Source: Antedon mediterranea (lineage: Eukaryota > Echinodermata > Crinoidea > Comatulida > Antedonidae). From it: a stretch of DNA of 64,000 nt. The stretch is from the NCBI RefSeq assembly GCF_964355755.1, contig NC_092678.1, positions 4,686,922 through 4,750,921 on the forward strand. The letters run 5' to 3'. The stretch's first letter is position 1, and every line of letters begins with the position of its first letter. Positions 44,160-53,879 of this stretch are shown here, in pieces. The notes under the pieces are model-generated. The model had not been told where the DNA came from. It saw nothing but the letters and a program-made list of their open reading frames with translations, and ran no database searches. Position numbers and translations under genes: made by a program.

Positions 44160-45028
44160 CTTGTGAACTTAGCTGTTGCTGACTTACTATGTTGTCTTGT
44201 TACTTTAGTTATGATGATATTATTTATTATGTAAATAATACGATAGTATTTGTGGGGATATTTATGATGAATTGTTCATTATTATTTGTTCTTGCTTTGA
44301 GTATGGAACGTTTTATAGCTATTTCTGTTCCAATAAAATACCAACAATTTGTTAAAAAAAAGAAATTGGGAATAGTGTGTATTTTTGTATGGACATTAAT
44401 AGTTTTATGGCTTAGTTATATTTTTTCAATACGTTTATCATTAGTTGAATTTATTGTTGTATTTTCATTTTGACAATCATTATTGGATTTGTTTATATTT
44501 TTATGTACATTTACTTAAAACATAAAACTAACCAACTCGCATCAGCTTCTGCTAGATCTGCTAGACGGGCCAGATTACGATCAGTTTTTATCACATTTAG
44601 TATTCTACTTTTTTCACTGTTTTTCTGTTTACTCCCAACCCAGTTATTGACAATATGTTTCCTTACATCATCTGATTGTAACTCATTTACAGAATCTTTG
44701 AATCAGATTTTGTTACCGCTTCTTATGATGAATTCTGCTTTAAATCCTATTGTATATTGGTGGCGTATTCCAGAGTTAAGAAATGGTTTTAAGCGCATGC
44801 CAGGCTGCTTTGCTTTCAATCCTGAACCTCAAATAAGACACATTCAAATACATCGCAATGAAGATCAACATAAAGTGTAATTTACTCAAAATAAATCAAT
44901 TCACTAAAATGAAATGAATTATGAGTGCTGTAAACAACTTTCTGATCATTTTAATTCTAGATATCATTTATTTTTATACTACAAATAATATTAATAGTTC
45001 TATTGTATTCACTCTTTAATTTTGTGTT

Positions 45029-45505
45029 TTTGACTAATTCCAAAAAAAAAAAACAAAAAAAAAGATTTCGAAAAAAAGTGGGTCATTTTAAAATATCATA
45101 AGAGTTATTAACTTTCACCAAAAATTAGTCTTAAAAAAAAATCATTTAACTGAAGTACTGACGTTTTTTTGTAAAAAACTTCCAGTCAAAGTTTTCAATC
45201 AAAACATATCCCATAATTGAACGTGCTTGTTTGGCTACTCTATAATAATAAAACTAAACAATCCTAATTAGCATATGCATAATGCATACTCGAGGCTTGA
45301 AATCTTTGTTTACTTTCGCTCGCGATGATTTTCCAGACGAAATGTAATCAAACTAATTTACCTGTTAATTACGTAAACTTGTTGTTTTTGGCTCGAATTT
45401 TCGACTTAAAGTGAATAACTTTAATATTACTTTGATATGGCCAATTTAAATTTAGAATATTTTGACCTTCATTTTTTGTGTTTCAAGGGACAATACATCT
45501 TTGAT
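45029..45505. repeat. Dispersed repeat family A, copy 2
   Basis: Same ordered blocks as 12686-13075 ('tttgactaattccaaaaaaa' through 'tgtgtttcaaggraca'), with additional middle sequence (cgaggcttg..., ggctcgaattttcgac...). Non-coding. Confidence 0.85.
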
Positions 45506-45701
45506 ATTTGTACACATTTGGATCAAGATGAAATTATTTGTCAGTATTGTTTAAAGGTAATAAACACTAGTAAAGTAATGATATTTCCAAAAAGATAATG
45601 CAATATACCATTGCTTTCTTCTTATATGTAGGTACCCAACAACAAAAGAACATTTTTGTAGACAGGAACAACATGATTTAATTGATTTTGTTCATGAAGC
45701 G

Positions 45702-46040
45702 TCAAGCAACTACACACAAAATAATAATTTCTGCACATGCTCAGAAACTTCTGCACATTTTCTATTAAATTATGGAAATTAATTATAGCAAATTTTTGGA
45801 TTAAAGTTTAAGGTAAGATATATTTAATCCAATTCGGAATTGGATTGAATATATCTTAATAATAATTTAATCATGGATTCCATGATTAAATTATTAAGCA
45901 ACTACACAAAAAAAAAATCATTCTGCACATGCTCAGAAACTTGTGCACATTTTCTATTATACTATGGAAATTAATAATCAAGACTACGGAAATTAATTAA
46001 TTTAAAGGTAAGATATAGTTAATCCAATTCCATGAATAAA
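45702..46040. repeat. Direct repeats flanking two perfect-type hairpins
   Basis: Two ~135-bp direct copies (45702-45838 and 45896-46040; 'caactacaca', 'tctgcacatgctcagaaact', 'tgcacattttctatta', 'aaggtaagata') surround hairpin 1 (45815-45857, 'gatatatttaatccaattc' with its near complement) and hairpin 2 (45861-45895, 17-bp arms around one base). Confidence 0.85.
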
Positions 46041-46159
46041 TGTTTCACTTGAAATAAATGAATAATAATAGAGCAGAATTTAATTTCTTTTTCAAATAAT
46101 TTAATTATCGCAGGTAAAATTACTCTTTGGATGTGAAAATACATCAGTACTTTGCTTTT

Positions 46160-46445
46160 GTGATTATTATATGTTTGCAGCTGCAATCAACAACAAAGAA
46201 AGAAATCAAATGTTTACATTATTTTAATTCTCCTTAAGTTAAGCTACAGTTGTAATTGTGGAGATATTTCTGATAAATTCTTTGTTTAACTGTTTGGTTT
46301 TTTTTTCTGTGAGTATGAAGTATTTCTTAAGTTGTTGTTTCAAATATTTCTATTATTTTACCACTTATACTAGGACGATAATGATCAACGATAACTAGGT
46401 AAACATACATTTGTCTTACAAAAGAAATTAGAAAGGCTATATGAT
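46160..46445 (+). pseudogene. GPCR relic (TM2-TM4 region)
   Basis: 'gctgcaatcaacaac.aaagaaagaaatcaaatg' corresponds to the CCNHQLRKKSN codons of the receptors. 'gttgtaattgtggagatatt' and 'gtgagtatgaagtatttct' correspond to the TM3 start and SMERFL. 'acaaaagaaattagaaa' corresponds to the KKKLA codons. The spacing is kept but the frame is destroyed by indels. This is an old member of the same tandem family. Confidence 0.7.
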
Positions 46446-46729
46446 AACCATTTATGCCGTCTTTGATAAAAATAATATTTATTAGAATCCAAAAGTACTG
46501 TTTCAATCTTATTAGATCTCATTAGTGTTGTTATACAATCTTCAGTTTTAATAACTTAAACTTTGATGAAGCCATGCTATATAATTGTAAATATTTGACA
46601 ATTGTAAGTTTTGTAGATAAACCAATTCTACAGTAGTATATCTACTATAGTAACAAATGAATTTCCTTTTTGAGGATCAATAAAAGTTATCTTATCTTAA
46701 TGAATAAACAAAATGTAAGTCTTTAACAT

Positions 46730-46785
46730 TAATTATATATTTTCTTACACCAGAAATGGAAGATGGAAATAAACAGATTGAATCT
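46730..46785 (+). pseudogene. Fragment of a GPCR main-exon start
   Basis: 'atattttcttaca..agaaatggaagatggaaataaacag' mirrors the acceptor and first codons of GPCR3 (47955-47995). It is followed directly by the GPCR3 5' flank, so it marks a junction of the tandem duplication. Confidence 0.65.
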
Positions 46786-46832
46786 TAGAAACCATAACAT
46801 TCTAGAAAATGTGACTATCATGGACTATTATA

Positions 46833-47134
46833 CAAATAATGAATGTTTATGAGTGCAATGGTACAAATAATGGCACGAGGTGAATGATGAAAGGTTATAT
46901 CAACGAGGCAAAGCCGAGTTGATATAACCTTTCATCATTCACCAAGTGCCATTATTTGTACCATTACACGAATACAAAACATTCATTATTTGTTTTATAT
47001 AACATCTAGACGTTTTTTTTTCGTACACAAAAATGTTTCAAAAAGTACTATTTAACGATCGTTGAATAGTGCGTACTATTGCACGCCATGTGACCCACAT
47101 TCGTCCAATCAAATGACAGGAATTTATATAGGTG
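46833..47134. mobile_element. Foldback MITE-like insertion with TTATA duplication
   Basis: A near-perfect inverted repeat (46833-46904 against 46918-46992, 13-nt centre) plus ~140 bp of unique tail is flanked by TTATA (46828-46832 and 47135-47139). The orthologous position in the GPCR2 5' flank (~36770) has the surrounding sequence without it, which defines an empty site. Confidence 0.75.
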
Positions 47135-47399
47135 TTATATAAAATGACCTATACTACTGATATCTCACTGGAAACAATCTTTGGTTTGCTACAGTCATAG
47201 ACAGTACCACCATTGGATACACATTAACCATAGTTAAATTATATCTCTGTGGTATATTAATACGCATTGGTAAAGTTTTTTATCAAGTCACTGAATTGAA
47301 ACTGAAAAAATGACATCATTATCATCAATATTTGGATCTAGTCAACTTATGATAGGTAAATTCTTATTTTATTCATTTTATTTTTGTTATTTTTCATAC

Positions 47400-47940
47400 T
47401 TCCAGCAAGGACTGATCTCCAAAATTAAAATTGGCTTCATTTTTAAATTTTTTTTGTTATAACAAACTAAAGTGTAGGCCAAAGCGACACATAGAAATGA
47501 TTCAGTTGGCAAACACAAAAAGTCACAATTCCGTCATGGCCTAAACAGATTGGAGGATTGTCTCCAAAATGTAATGGAGTTTTTAGTGGCCATATCTATC
47601 TGTGGTTTAAAGCTCTGTCTACACTATTAAACTTTATGTGATGTGCCCATATATGGACACGATGATGCCAGAGCTAAACATTTTGGCAAATTTAAGCCTA
47701 ATACAGGTCAAATTAGCAATTGAAGTGACGGTACCTATCTCTTGTATGTTAACAACAGTGAAAACTCATTAAGTAGATTTTGCGATGCACCATAGACGTC
47801 ACAGCAATTGACGGCGACGGCTGTACAGCGAGCGCGTGCAGAGATATTCTTAATCTCGCGGTTGTTCTGAAATCATATGTAGTAGAATATACTTATACAG
47901 TAGTAACAAATGGATATACAATGTTAAAGTTTCTTAAATA
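47400..47940 (+). other. GPCR3 intron
   Basis: The intron spans 47356-47965. It is larger than a minimal intron and contains unique sequence. 'aaagctctgtctacactatt' near 47618 resembles a transposon end motif, but no partner end was found. Confidence 0.45.
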
Positions 47941-48634
47941 ATAAAATTTATACATTTTCTTACAGATATGGAAGATGGGAATAAAACAGATTTCAATTAC
48001 TTGGATTATTATTATTACTACTATTCATGGTATGATGCCAAGTATTCGGACTTATGGACCTTGAGAATTAGCGTAATCAGTACTTATCTTACAACTAGCA
48101 TTAGTGCTGCAGGAATATTGGAAAACCTGTTTGTTATTTTGGTTGTCTGTTGCAATCATCAACTAAGAAAGAAATCAAATGTTTTGCTTGTTAACTTGGC
48201 TGTTGCTGACTTACTAAGTTGTCTATTTACTTTATTTTTTGCAATATTACTTCATGTTCTGTCATTTGTAAATGGATCTAATGTACTTATGGCAATATTA
48301 CCGATGAATTATTCCTTATTATTTGTTCTTGCTGTGAGTATCGATCGTTTTCTAGCTATTGCTGTTCCGATAAAATACCAACACTTTGTTACAAAAAAGA
48401 GATTGGCAATAGTATGTACTTTTGTAAGGACAATAATACTTTTATGTTTTACTTTAATTCTTGAAGATAAAGTACCATTTTCTATTCTCTACATTGCTGT
48501 AGTGGGTGCAAGTTTGACTTTGACTACTATTATCGGATTTGTTTATATTTTTATGTACATTATTTTAAAACATAAAACTAACCAACTCGCATCAGTTACT
48601 GCTAGATCTGCTAGACAGGCCAGATTACAATCAG

Positions 48635-48638
<4 letters not shown>

Positions 48639-48672
<34 letters not shown>
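48639..48672. repeat. (TA)17 microsatellite in GPCR3 coding sequence
   Basis: GPCR1 and GPCR2 read 'gtttttatcacatttagtatt' here; GPCR3 has the TA run instead. One unit fewer or two more would restore the frame. Confidence 0.95.
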
Positions 48673-48675
<3 letters not shown>

Positions 48676-48959
48676 TTCTACTTTTTTCCTTGTTTTTCTG
48701 TTTAATACCAACCCAGTTATTGTCAATATGCTTTCTTACATCAAATCATTGTGACTCGTTTACAGAGACATTCTATCAGATAATGTTTCCTCTTCTGATG
48801 ATGAATTCTGCTTTAAATCCCATTGTATATTGGTGGCGTATTCCAGAGTTAAGAAATGTATTTAAGCATGTGATATGCTGCTTTAATTCCAATCCTGAAC
48901 CTCAAATAAGAACCATTCCAAGAGGTCAAAGACATAATGAAGATGAACAAAGAGTGTAA

Positions 48960-49250
48960 TATATTAGAACCAATTGAATCTGGTGAAATGTTGTTGCATA
49001 TATTTGAGACTATCTCCATGACACCCATTTTGAAAGTCAAATCTTGGTTGTTTGTTGTTGGTTTAGTTGTGAAAGTTGTGGATGACAATCTAGACTAAAG
49101 GCCTAATTTTGAATAATTTGGAGTTTGATTTAAAGGAGAAGCCTAAGGCATAATCAATCGTAGGTTGAATTAATACCAAATAAAGAATTTATTCAAGTGG
49201 ATGAAAAGTTAAAAGAATTTTAACCTGTAATTTGCATTCTGTATTTGTTC
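48960..49250. other. GPCR3 3' flank
   Basis: No feature recognised. Confidence 0.3.
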
Positions 49251-49252
49251 AA

Positions 49253-49350
49253 ATAGGAGTTCAGGAGAGTTTTTAGGGGGTGTTTATTGTTCAGGAGGGT
49301 TTTTAGGGGGTGTTTATTGTTCAGTAGGGTTTTTAGGGGGTGTTTATTCA
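49253..49350 (+). repeat. G-rich ~30-bp repeat, three copies
   Basis: 'gttcaggagggtttttaggg' plus 'ggtgtttatt' three times. Runs of three to five G could form a quadruplex on the plus strand. Confidence 0.85.
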
Positions 49351-49990
49351 AGGGAGCCGTTTATTCAGGGGAGGCATGCAGCTTAAAAGTTAGTTGTTTG
49401 CCATACAGTATAAAACCTAGTAGGCCTAAGTAATGTGTATAAAACTTTAGTGAAAAGGTTCATCTGGATCTCTATTTTGTATTTGGTAAAACTTTCTTTT
49501 ATGATCCAATCAAATACTGTAAATATGTTTTATTCTCAAGCTTAATCATGGACATTGGAAACGATTTCAGGAAATCTCGCTAATATTATTGTAGCGCCAT
49601 CTACTTTATAAAAGCAGTTATGTACTACGTTTACGGAAAATGCAATGTAGTCAAACAAAAGAATAAATATATGTCAATTTTACATAAGCTATTACTATAA
49701 AACTATGATAATAATTGTAAGCAGAATGCTTGATTAACCATATTTATATACAGTAATAATTCAGAAATGTATTTGATTAAATCACCATATTTATTTACAA
49801 TAATTAAGAAATGTATTTATTTAAATCACCATACTTATATACAGTTAATTAAGAAATGTATTTTAGAAGATATATTATAGTTCCTTTAAGAAATCAACAG
49901 TTATTAGTACTAACAAACTGTCTAATGATATCTATAAAAGTTTACACAATCACGTATAAACAAAAATAAGAGTTTGAGATTGTTTCTTTA
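49351..49990. other. AT-rich spacer
   Basis: Contains 'attaagaaatgtattt' type short repeats (49755-49865) and nothing else recognised. Confidence 0.4.
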
Positions 49991-49994
49991 TGGA

Positions 49995-50192
49995 TATGAA
50001 ATAATTTACCAACTTAGGCAAAGCAACGGAGGTGCTACTAAATGGGTTAATAGAAGAAGAATAATTAGAGATCCGAGAGACTTAGCAGTCAAAGTACCCA
50101 TAGAACAAGAGACAGAAGTTGATCAACGTGATTCCTCTGATGATTTATCTGAAGACGAGGATCAAATTTGGTTGCAATTCAGAAATTTATAA
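49995..50192 (+). pseudogene. Gypsy integrase-tail fragment (same family as Gypsy 1)
   Basis: 49998-50118 is nearly identical to 27818-27930. Here the correct frame is kept: GGATKWVNRRRIIRDPRDL, then an acidic tail DDLSEDEDQIWLQ ending at a stop. This is the extreme C-terminus of a Gypsy integrase without the rest of the element. Confidence 0.75.
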
Positions 50193-50725
50193 ATGCATGG
50201 ACATAAAGCTGCGGAAACACAACCTAAATCATACAAATGACCTCAAAATGCTCACACATTGTGAATTGTTAAAGCGGAGATACTTATTTACACATTTCAC
50301 GGATTCAAACTCGACCGACTATACTGAGCATTGATCCAGGAATATGTGTAATTAACTGTGATCAATCGATACGGTTGGACGGCTGCCGAGACTAAACATT
50401 GTTTTAATTTGGCGGCCCAGCATGGTTTTTGCAGATCCAGCCATTGTGAGCAAGTTGCATAGTTGATATGTGATGCAACAACTTACAAAACATGGCTGAG
50501 ATTTCAAATTACTGTTATTTTTTGCCTTTTTTAGTTATCCTTAAAAATTCAACACCATTCAGCAGTTTTGTAGGAGAGTTGTAAAATTAAGCGACCAATT
50601 TAGTAGCATTAACAACATTTTTTTTGTAGCTTACCAATATAAAATGTGGCCGGTTTTTCTTTGGTCAACATCTGGAATCGCTTGGTCACTTCATGGAATA
50701 AAGATCACAAATCCTTGTATTGATT
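50193..50725. other. Spacer
   Basis: No LTR or gene recognised; it may include the 3' end of the Gypsy fragment. Confidence 0.3.
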
Positions 50726-50727
50726 GT

Positions 50728-50932
50728 TTAACCCTTTTCTAACTCATCTGCAAAAGCGTCCAAATCTAAATCTTGTAGCTTCCCAGGATTATCAAGAATC
50801 TCATTCAAAAGCATCGGCACAATTAGCACCCACAGCTGACTCATCATCCTCTAAAGCGTCTACTGGCATCTTAAGTTCCCAATCCTATTTCTCCGGGTGT
50901 ACTGTCGAGTACCTCCACATACACCCTCAGTA
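50728..50932 (-). pseudogene. Duplicated exon of unknown protein, copy 1
   Basis: Minus-strand exon after acceptor 'cttattaatgttttcag' (50933-50949). Read through two small frame slips it shows the same coding sense as 55992-56175 and ends with LQDLDLDAFADELEKG and a stop (50728-50730). Family not recognised. Compared with copy 2 it runs past the position where copy 2 has a splice donor. Confidence 0.5.
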
Positions 50933-50955
50933 CTGAAAACATTAATAAGAGATAA

Positions 50956-51016
50956 AATGTAATAGTTAATCATATCTCAACCGTATAGGTTGAAATATAA
51001 TTAACTATTACATTTA
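50956..51016. repeat. Short palindromic element
   Basis: 28-bp arms ('aaatgtaatagttaatcata' and its near complement 'aattaactattacattt') around a 5-nt centre, inside the sequence upstream of the exon copy and absent from the parallel place at 56.2 kb. Probably a small MITE. Confidence 0.7.
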
Positions 51017-51039
51017 ATTGTAATTCCAACCGAATGAAT

Positions 51040-51125
51040 CTTTTTAATGAATTAATAATTTATTTTATTGGCACAAACAGTGACAAGCGACTAAACATCA
51101 CAGGTGATGACCACATCCCCTAATT
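51040..51125 (-). repeat. Duplicated flank shared with 56240-56325
   Basis: 'tttattttattggcacaaac' and 'catcacaggtgatgaccaca' have counterparts in order at 56.25-56.33 kb, so the exon copies were duplicated with their upstream flank. Read on the minus strand it carries AATAAA. Confidence 0.6.
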
Positions 51126-51224
51126 TAACTGATAACCCTGCAAAGTGACCTCAAGTGGGACATGCAAATAAGTCGTTTCCAAGGCGTCACGTCGACTATA
51201 TATGCTATACATTCTGAAGCGTTT

Positions 51225-52390
51225 TGGAGTGCCAATGTATGACCTGGTTTTTACTTTTACAACATACTGTTGTGAATGGCATGTATGAATTCGTTAAAAT
51301 TCCATTCGGTCTGTCCAATAGTTCAGTAGGCATGTTTGTATCATATTCATATATAAAAGTATAAGTTTTAACGTCATACTGTATTTCTCACATTGTATTC
51401 AGTATTTAAAAGTAAGTAATTTACTTTAGCTATTTTCATATTTATCTTGTGCATTTATATATTCTATTTGTTACTGTTATGTGTATTTTAAGAGGGATGT
51501 GGATAGAGGTCACCTGTTCATCCCTTTCTTTTCGCTGTCTTTATGTTATGTTCAGTCATAAAGTTGAATAAAAAATTTTAAAAATAAAGACTTTCTCCCG
51601 TGCCATGGGTTTGGTGCTTCAGGGATTGACGTGGGATATTGTATTGGCATTTCTCGATGAGATTGTCGTACTAGGTAAAACGTTCAAAGATATCATCTCA
51701 GCAACGATTTCGTATTAAAAACTTTAAACTTCAGAAACAGGTTGAATTTTTATGTTGAATCATTTGTGAGGATACCGTGGCGGTGTCCGATTCGGATATC
51801 AAGGCGGTTCAAGAATGGCCGATACCTACCAATCTGAGAGAAATCCAGCAGTTCTTGGGGTTGGCTAACTACTATAGAGAGTTCATTGAGAACTTTGCTA
51901 GTTTAGCGTCACCCCTGTACGAACTCACCAAGAAAGATGTTTCACTGGGATGACGGACAACACCAAACATTTACGGGCCTGAAAGCTGCTCTCATCCAAC
52001 CTCCTCTACTCGCCTTGCCAAACGGGACGGACAAATTTACTCTGGACGTCGACGCTTCGGACCAAGTGCTGGGAGGCGAGTTGCTTCAGGTATAGGGAGG
52101 TAAAGAGAAGGTAATTGCATATGTATTGTAAGTGCCCGGCTAACTCTAGTCATGAACACAATTGCTAGCAACTCCTTGCATGTTATACAATAGTTAAGTT
52201 GGTCATGGCATTTTCGGCACTACCTTCTAGGCAGACCTTTTAGAGTGCGGACTGATCACAACAGCCTGACCTGGCTCCTTAGATTCAAGCAACCACAGGG
52301 ACAACTCGCCCTGTGGATTGAGGAGCGGAGTCAGTATCACCTAATGAACACCGCCGAAAACAACATCATGGCAATGCCAACCAGAAACTC
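51225..52390 (+). pseudogene. Gypsy element 2: reverse transcriptase-RNase H remnant
   Basis: RT motifs are readable in several frames: KIPFGLSNSS (~51300), SRAMGLVLQGLTWDIVLAF with FLDE in place of the YIDD active site (51605-51665), SDIKAVQEWPIPTNLREIQQ and FLGLANYYREFIENFASLAS (51790-51905), then RNase H LDVDASDQVLGG (~52045), RTDHNSLTWL (~52250) and a degenerate end. A foreign segment splits it at ~51328-51594. Dead copy. Confidence 0.85.
51328..51594 (+). mobile_element. A-rich-tailed insertion in Gypsy 2 RT
   Basis: The RT reading breaks after PFGLSNSS and resumes at SRAMGL. The intervening ~265 bp is non-coding and ends 'gttgaataaaaaatttt', consistent with a 5'-truncated LINE or SINE 3' end. 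No target duplication could be fixed. Confidence 0.55.
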
Positions 52391-53780
52391 ATGACGGTAA
52401 CCTTGAACGTCCTGCTTCCTTGTGGGGGCTGTTCGTACTGTCAACGAGCACATGCAAGATGGTCAGCGTTCCAGGATGAAGTAGATGACGTTCGGCTAGC
52501 CTTGGACCACGTCCCGGAGGGCACCCTACCTTGGGACCCAGGTGGACAGGTAAGTATCACGGACAACTACTAATGAAACAATTCAGTTTTTTTTTTTTTC
52601 TATGGGAATGACGGTGGACGTGTGGTTTCGGTACAGTTATGCCCAAAGGGAGCCAAGTGTTGGGGTTACTCACTGGACAAGCTAAGGCAACATCAGACGA
52701 GTGATCCTTATTTGGCACCTGTTCTGGACTGGTTGCAGATTGGGGAACCCTCCGAGAACCAGCTGTTTATCTCCAGCGCTGCCACCAAACACTACTGGCT
52801 GAACAGGCAACGCCTGCATCTCATGGAAGTAGGCATCCTGTTCATTAACCAAGCAGAGGGTTGCCCAAGGAGCCACAAGCTATAGCTCTCAGGCTACATC
52901 ACGATCTGCCGTCGGTGGGTCATCAAGTGGTCGCCCGGACCAAGTTTCAACTCAAGGAGAATTCTTCTGATACGGTATGTACAGACTTCCAACATTTGTA
53001 ATAGAAGTAAGAAGACGACACTGGTTGATTGAATTCCAGGCCGGCGTTCCTATGGAATGTGTACATATCGATTTCCTTTGCTCGTTACCAAAAACTGAAT
53101 GGGGAAACATCCACATTCTGATGATGGTCGATCAATTCACAAAATGGGTTGAAATCAGCCCACTCCTGTCTCAAGTTGCAGAGGTACTGCTAGAGCCCTA
53201 GTTGGGGAACTTTTCTCTAGATTTGGTCTACCTTTTCAGTTACACTCAGACCAGGGGAGGAATTTTTGAAAGTAAATTGTTCGCATGTTTATGTAGAGTC
53301 TTACAGATCCACAAGACCCGGACGACGAGGTACCGGCCGCTGCCATAGATTGCTGGTGCGCTACGCGCCCCAGTGAATCGCTCGACTGGTTTCACTCCAA
53401 ACATGCTGATGCTGGACCGAGAGGTCAACTTTACCAGCTGATCTTATGTTTGGAGAATGCAGGTCCACTGATGACCAGGATGTAGTTGCAGATTTAGTGA
53501 AAGCGATCCGTGATGCCCATGGTGTCTCTAGGGAAACGCTAAAGCAAACTCAGAAGAGAATGAAACAGGACTATGATCTTCGAGTACTGGAACGTCCATA
53601 CCAATGTGGGGACAAAGTGCAAGAAGTTGTGTCCTCCCTGGAAGGGGCCTGGTATTGTTACTGAGGTTATTAGTTCTTGTTTGTTGCAGCTGAGGAATAA
53701 GCTGTTCTAAATCATGACAAGCTGAAGCCCTGTCGGGATCGACAGCTTCCTATATATGATGATGCGGTCGTCGGGCCGAG
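52391..53780 (+). pseudogene. Gypsy element 2: linker and integrase remnant
   Basis: The linker carries CGGCSYCQRAHARW (~52425). Next come degenerate N-terminal integrase (WLNRQRLHLMEVGILF), the core WNVYIDFL-type segment in two frames (MECVHIDFLCSLPKTEWGN; MMVDQFTKWVE, ~53050-53155), 'HSDQGRNFES'-like sequence near 53245, TGFTPNMLMLDREVNF (~53395), KQTQKRMKQDYDLRV (~53550) and a C-terminus resembling NHDKLKPCRDRQLPIYDD (~53720). Several frameshifts and stops. Confidence 0.8.
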
Positions 53781-53879
53781 GAGGAGCCGGCAGTGAACCA
53801 GACTTCAACCGCAAAGCAGCAGACAAAGAGGAAAGCAGCCACCACCGGCACAGAACACAGAGAGCGACCAGCCAAGAGT

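Larger units (their letters stand above)
37198..44880 (+). pseudogene. GPCR2: receptor gene split by an LTR retrotransposon
   Basis: The 5' part (37198-37415, after acceptor 'ttttcttacag') encodes the N-terminus, TM1 (GMLENLLIILVICC) and the start of TM2 up to KKSNVLLV. The reading then stops in a 6.7-kb element and resumes at 44165 with NLAVADLL (TM2), followed by MNCSLLFVLALSMERF (TM3), TM5, CLLPTQ (TM6), NPIVYWWRIPELRNGF and a tail like that of GPCR1. Besides the insertion there are a frameshift near 44200-44240 and a lost T near 44470. The 3' half remains about as similar to GPCR1 and GPCR3 as they are to each other, so inactivation is not ancient. Confidence 0.9.
47310..48959 (+). pseudogene. 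GPCR3: receptor with a TA-tract frameshift in TM6
   Basis: Exon 1 (47310-47355) encodes MTSLSSIFGSSQLMI and a split Asp codon before donor GTAAAT. Exon 2 starts at 47966 after 'ttttcttacag' and continues in phase with DMEDGNKTDF. Motifs: ILENLFVILVVCC (TM1), LAVADLLSC (TM2), SIDRFLAIAVPIKY (TM3, IDR retains an acidic-Arg pair), then TM4-TM5 and ARSARQARLQSVFI. A (TA)17 run at 48639-48672 replaces six to seven bases of TM6 and shifts the frame, ending at 48703-48705. The rest (CLIPTQLL, NPIVYWWRIPELRN, tail to 48959) is intact in the next frame. It has no other disabling change that I can see, so inactivation is recent or allelic. Confidence 0.85.

Noticed and set aside
47600-47850. hAT-like transposon in the GPCR3 intron
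   Set aside because: Only one end-like motif ('aaagctctgtctacactatt'); no inverted partner or target duplication found.
49253-49350. Interstitial telomere repeat
   Set aside because: Contains TTTTTAGGGGG but not tandem TTAGGG; the period is ~30 bp.
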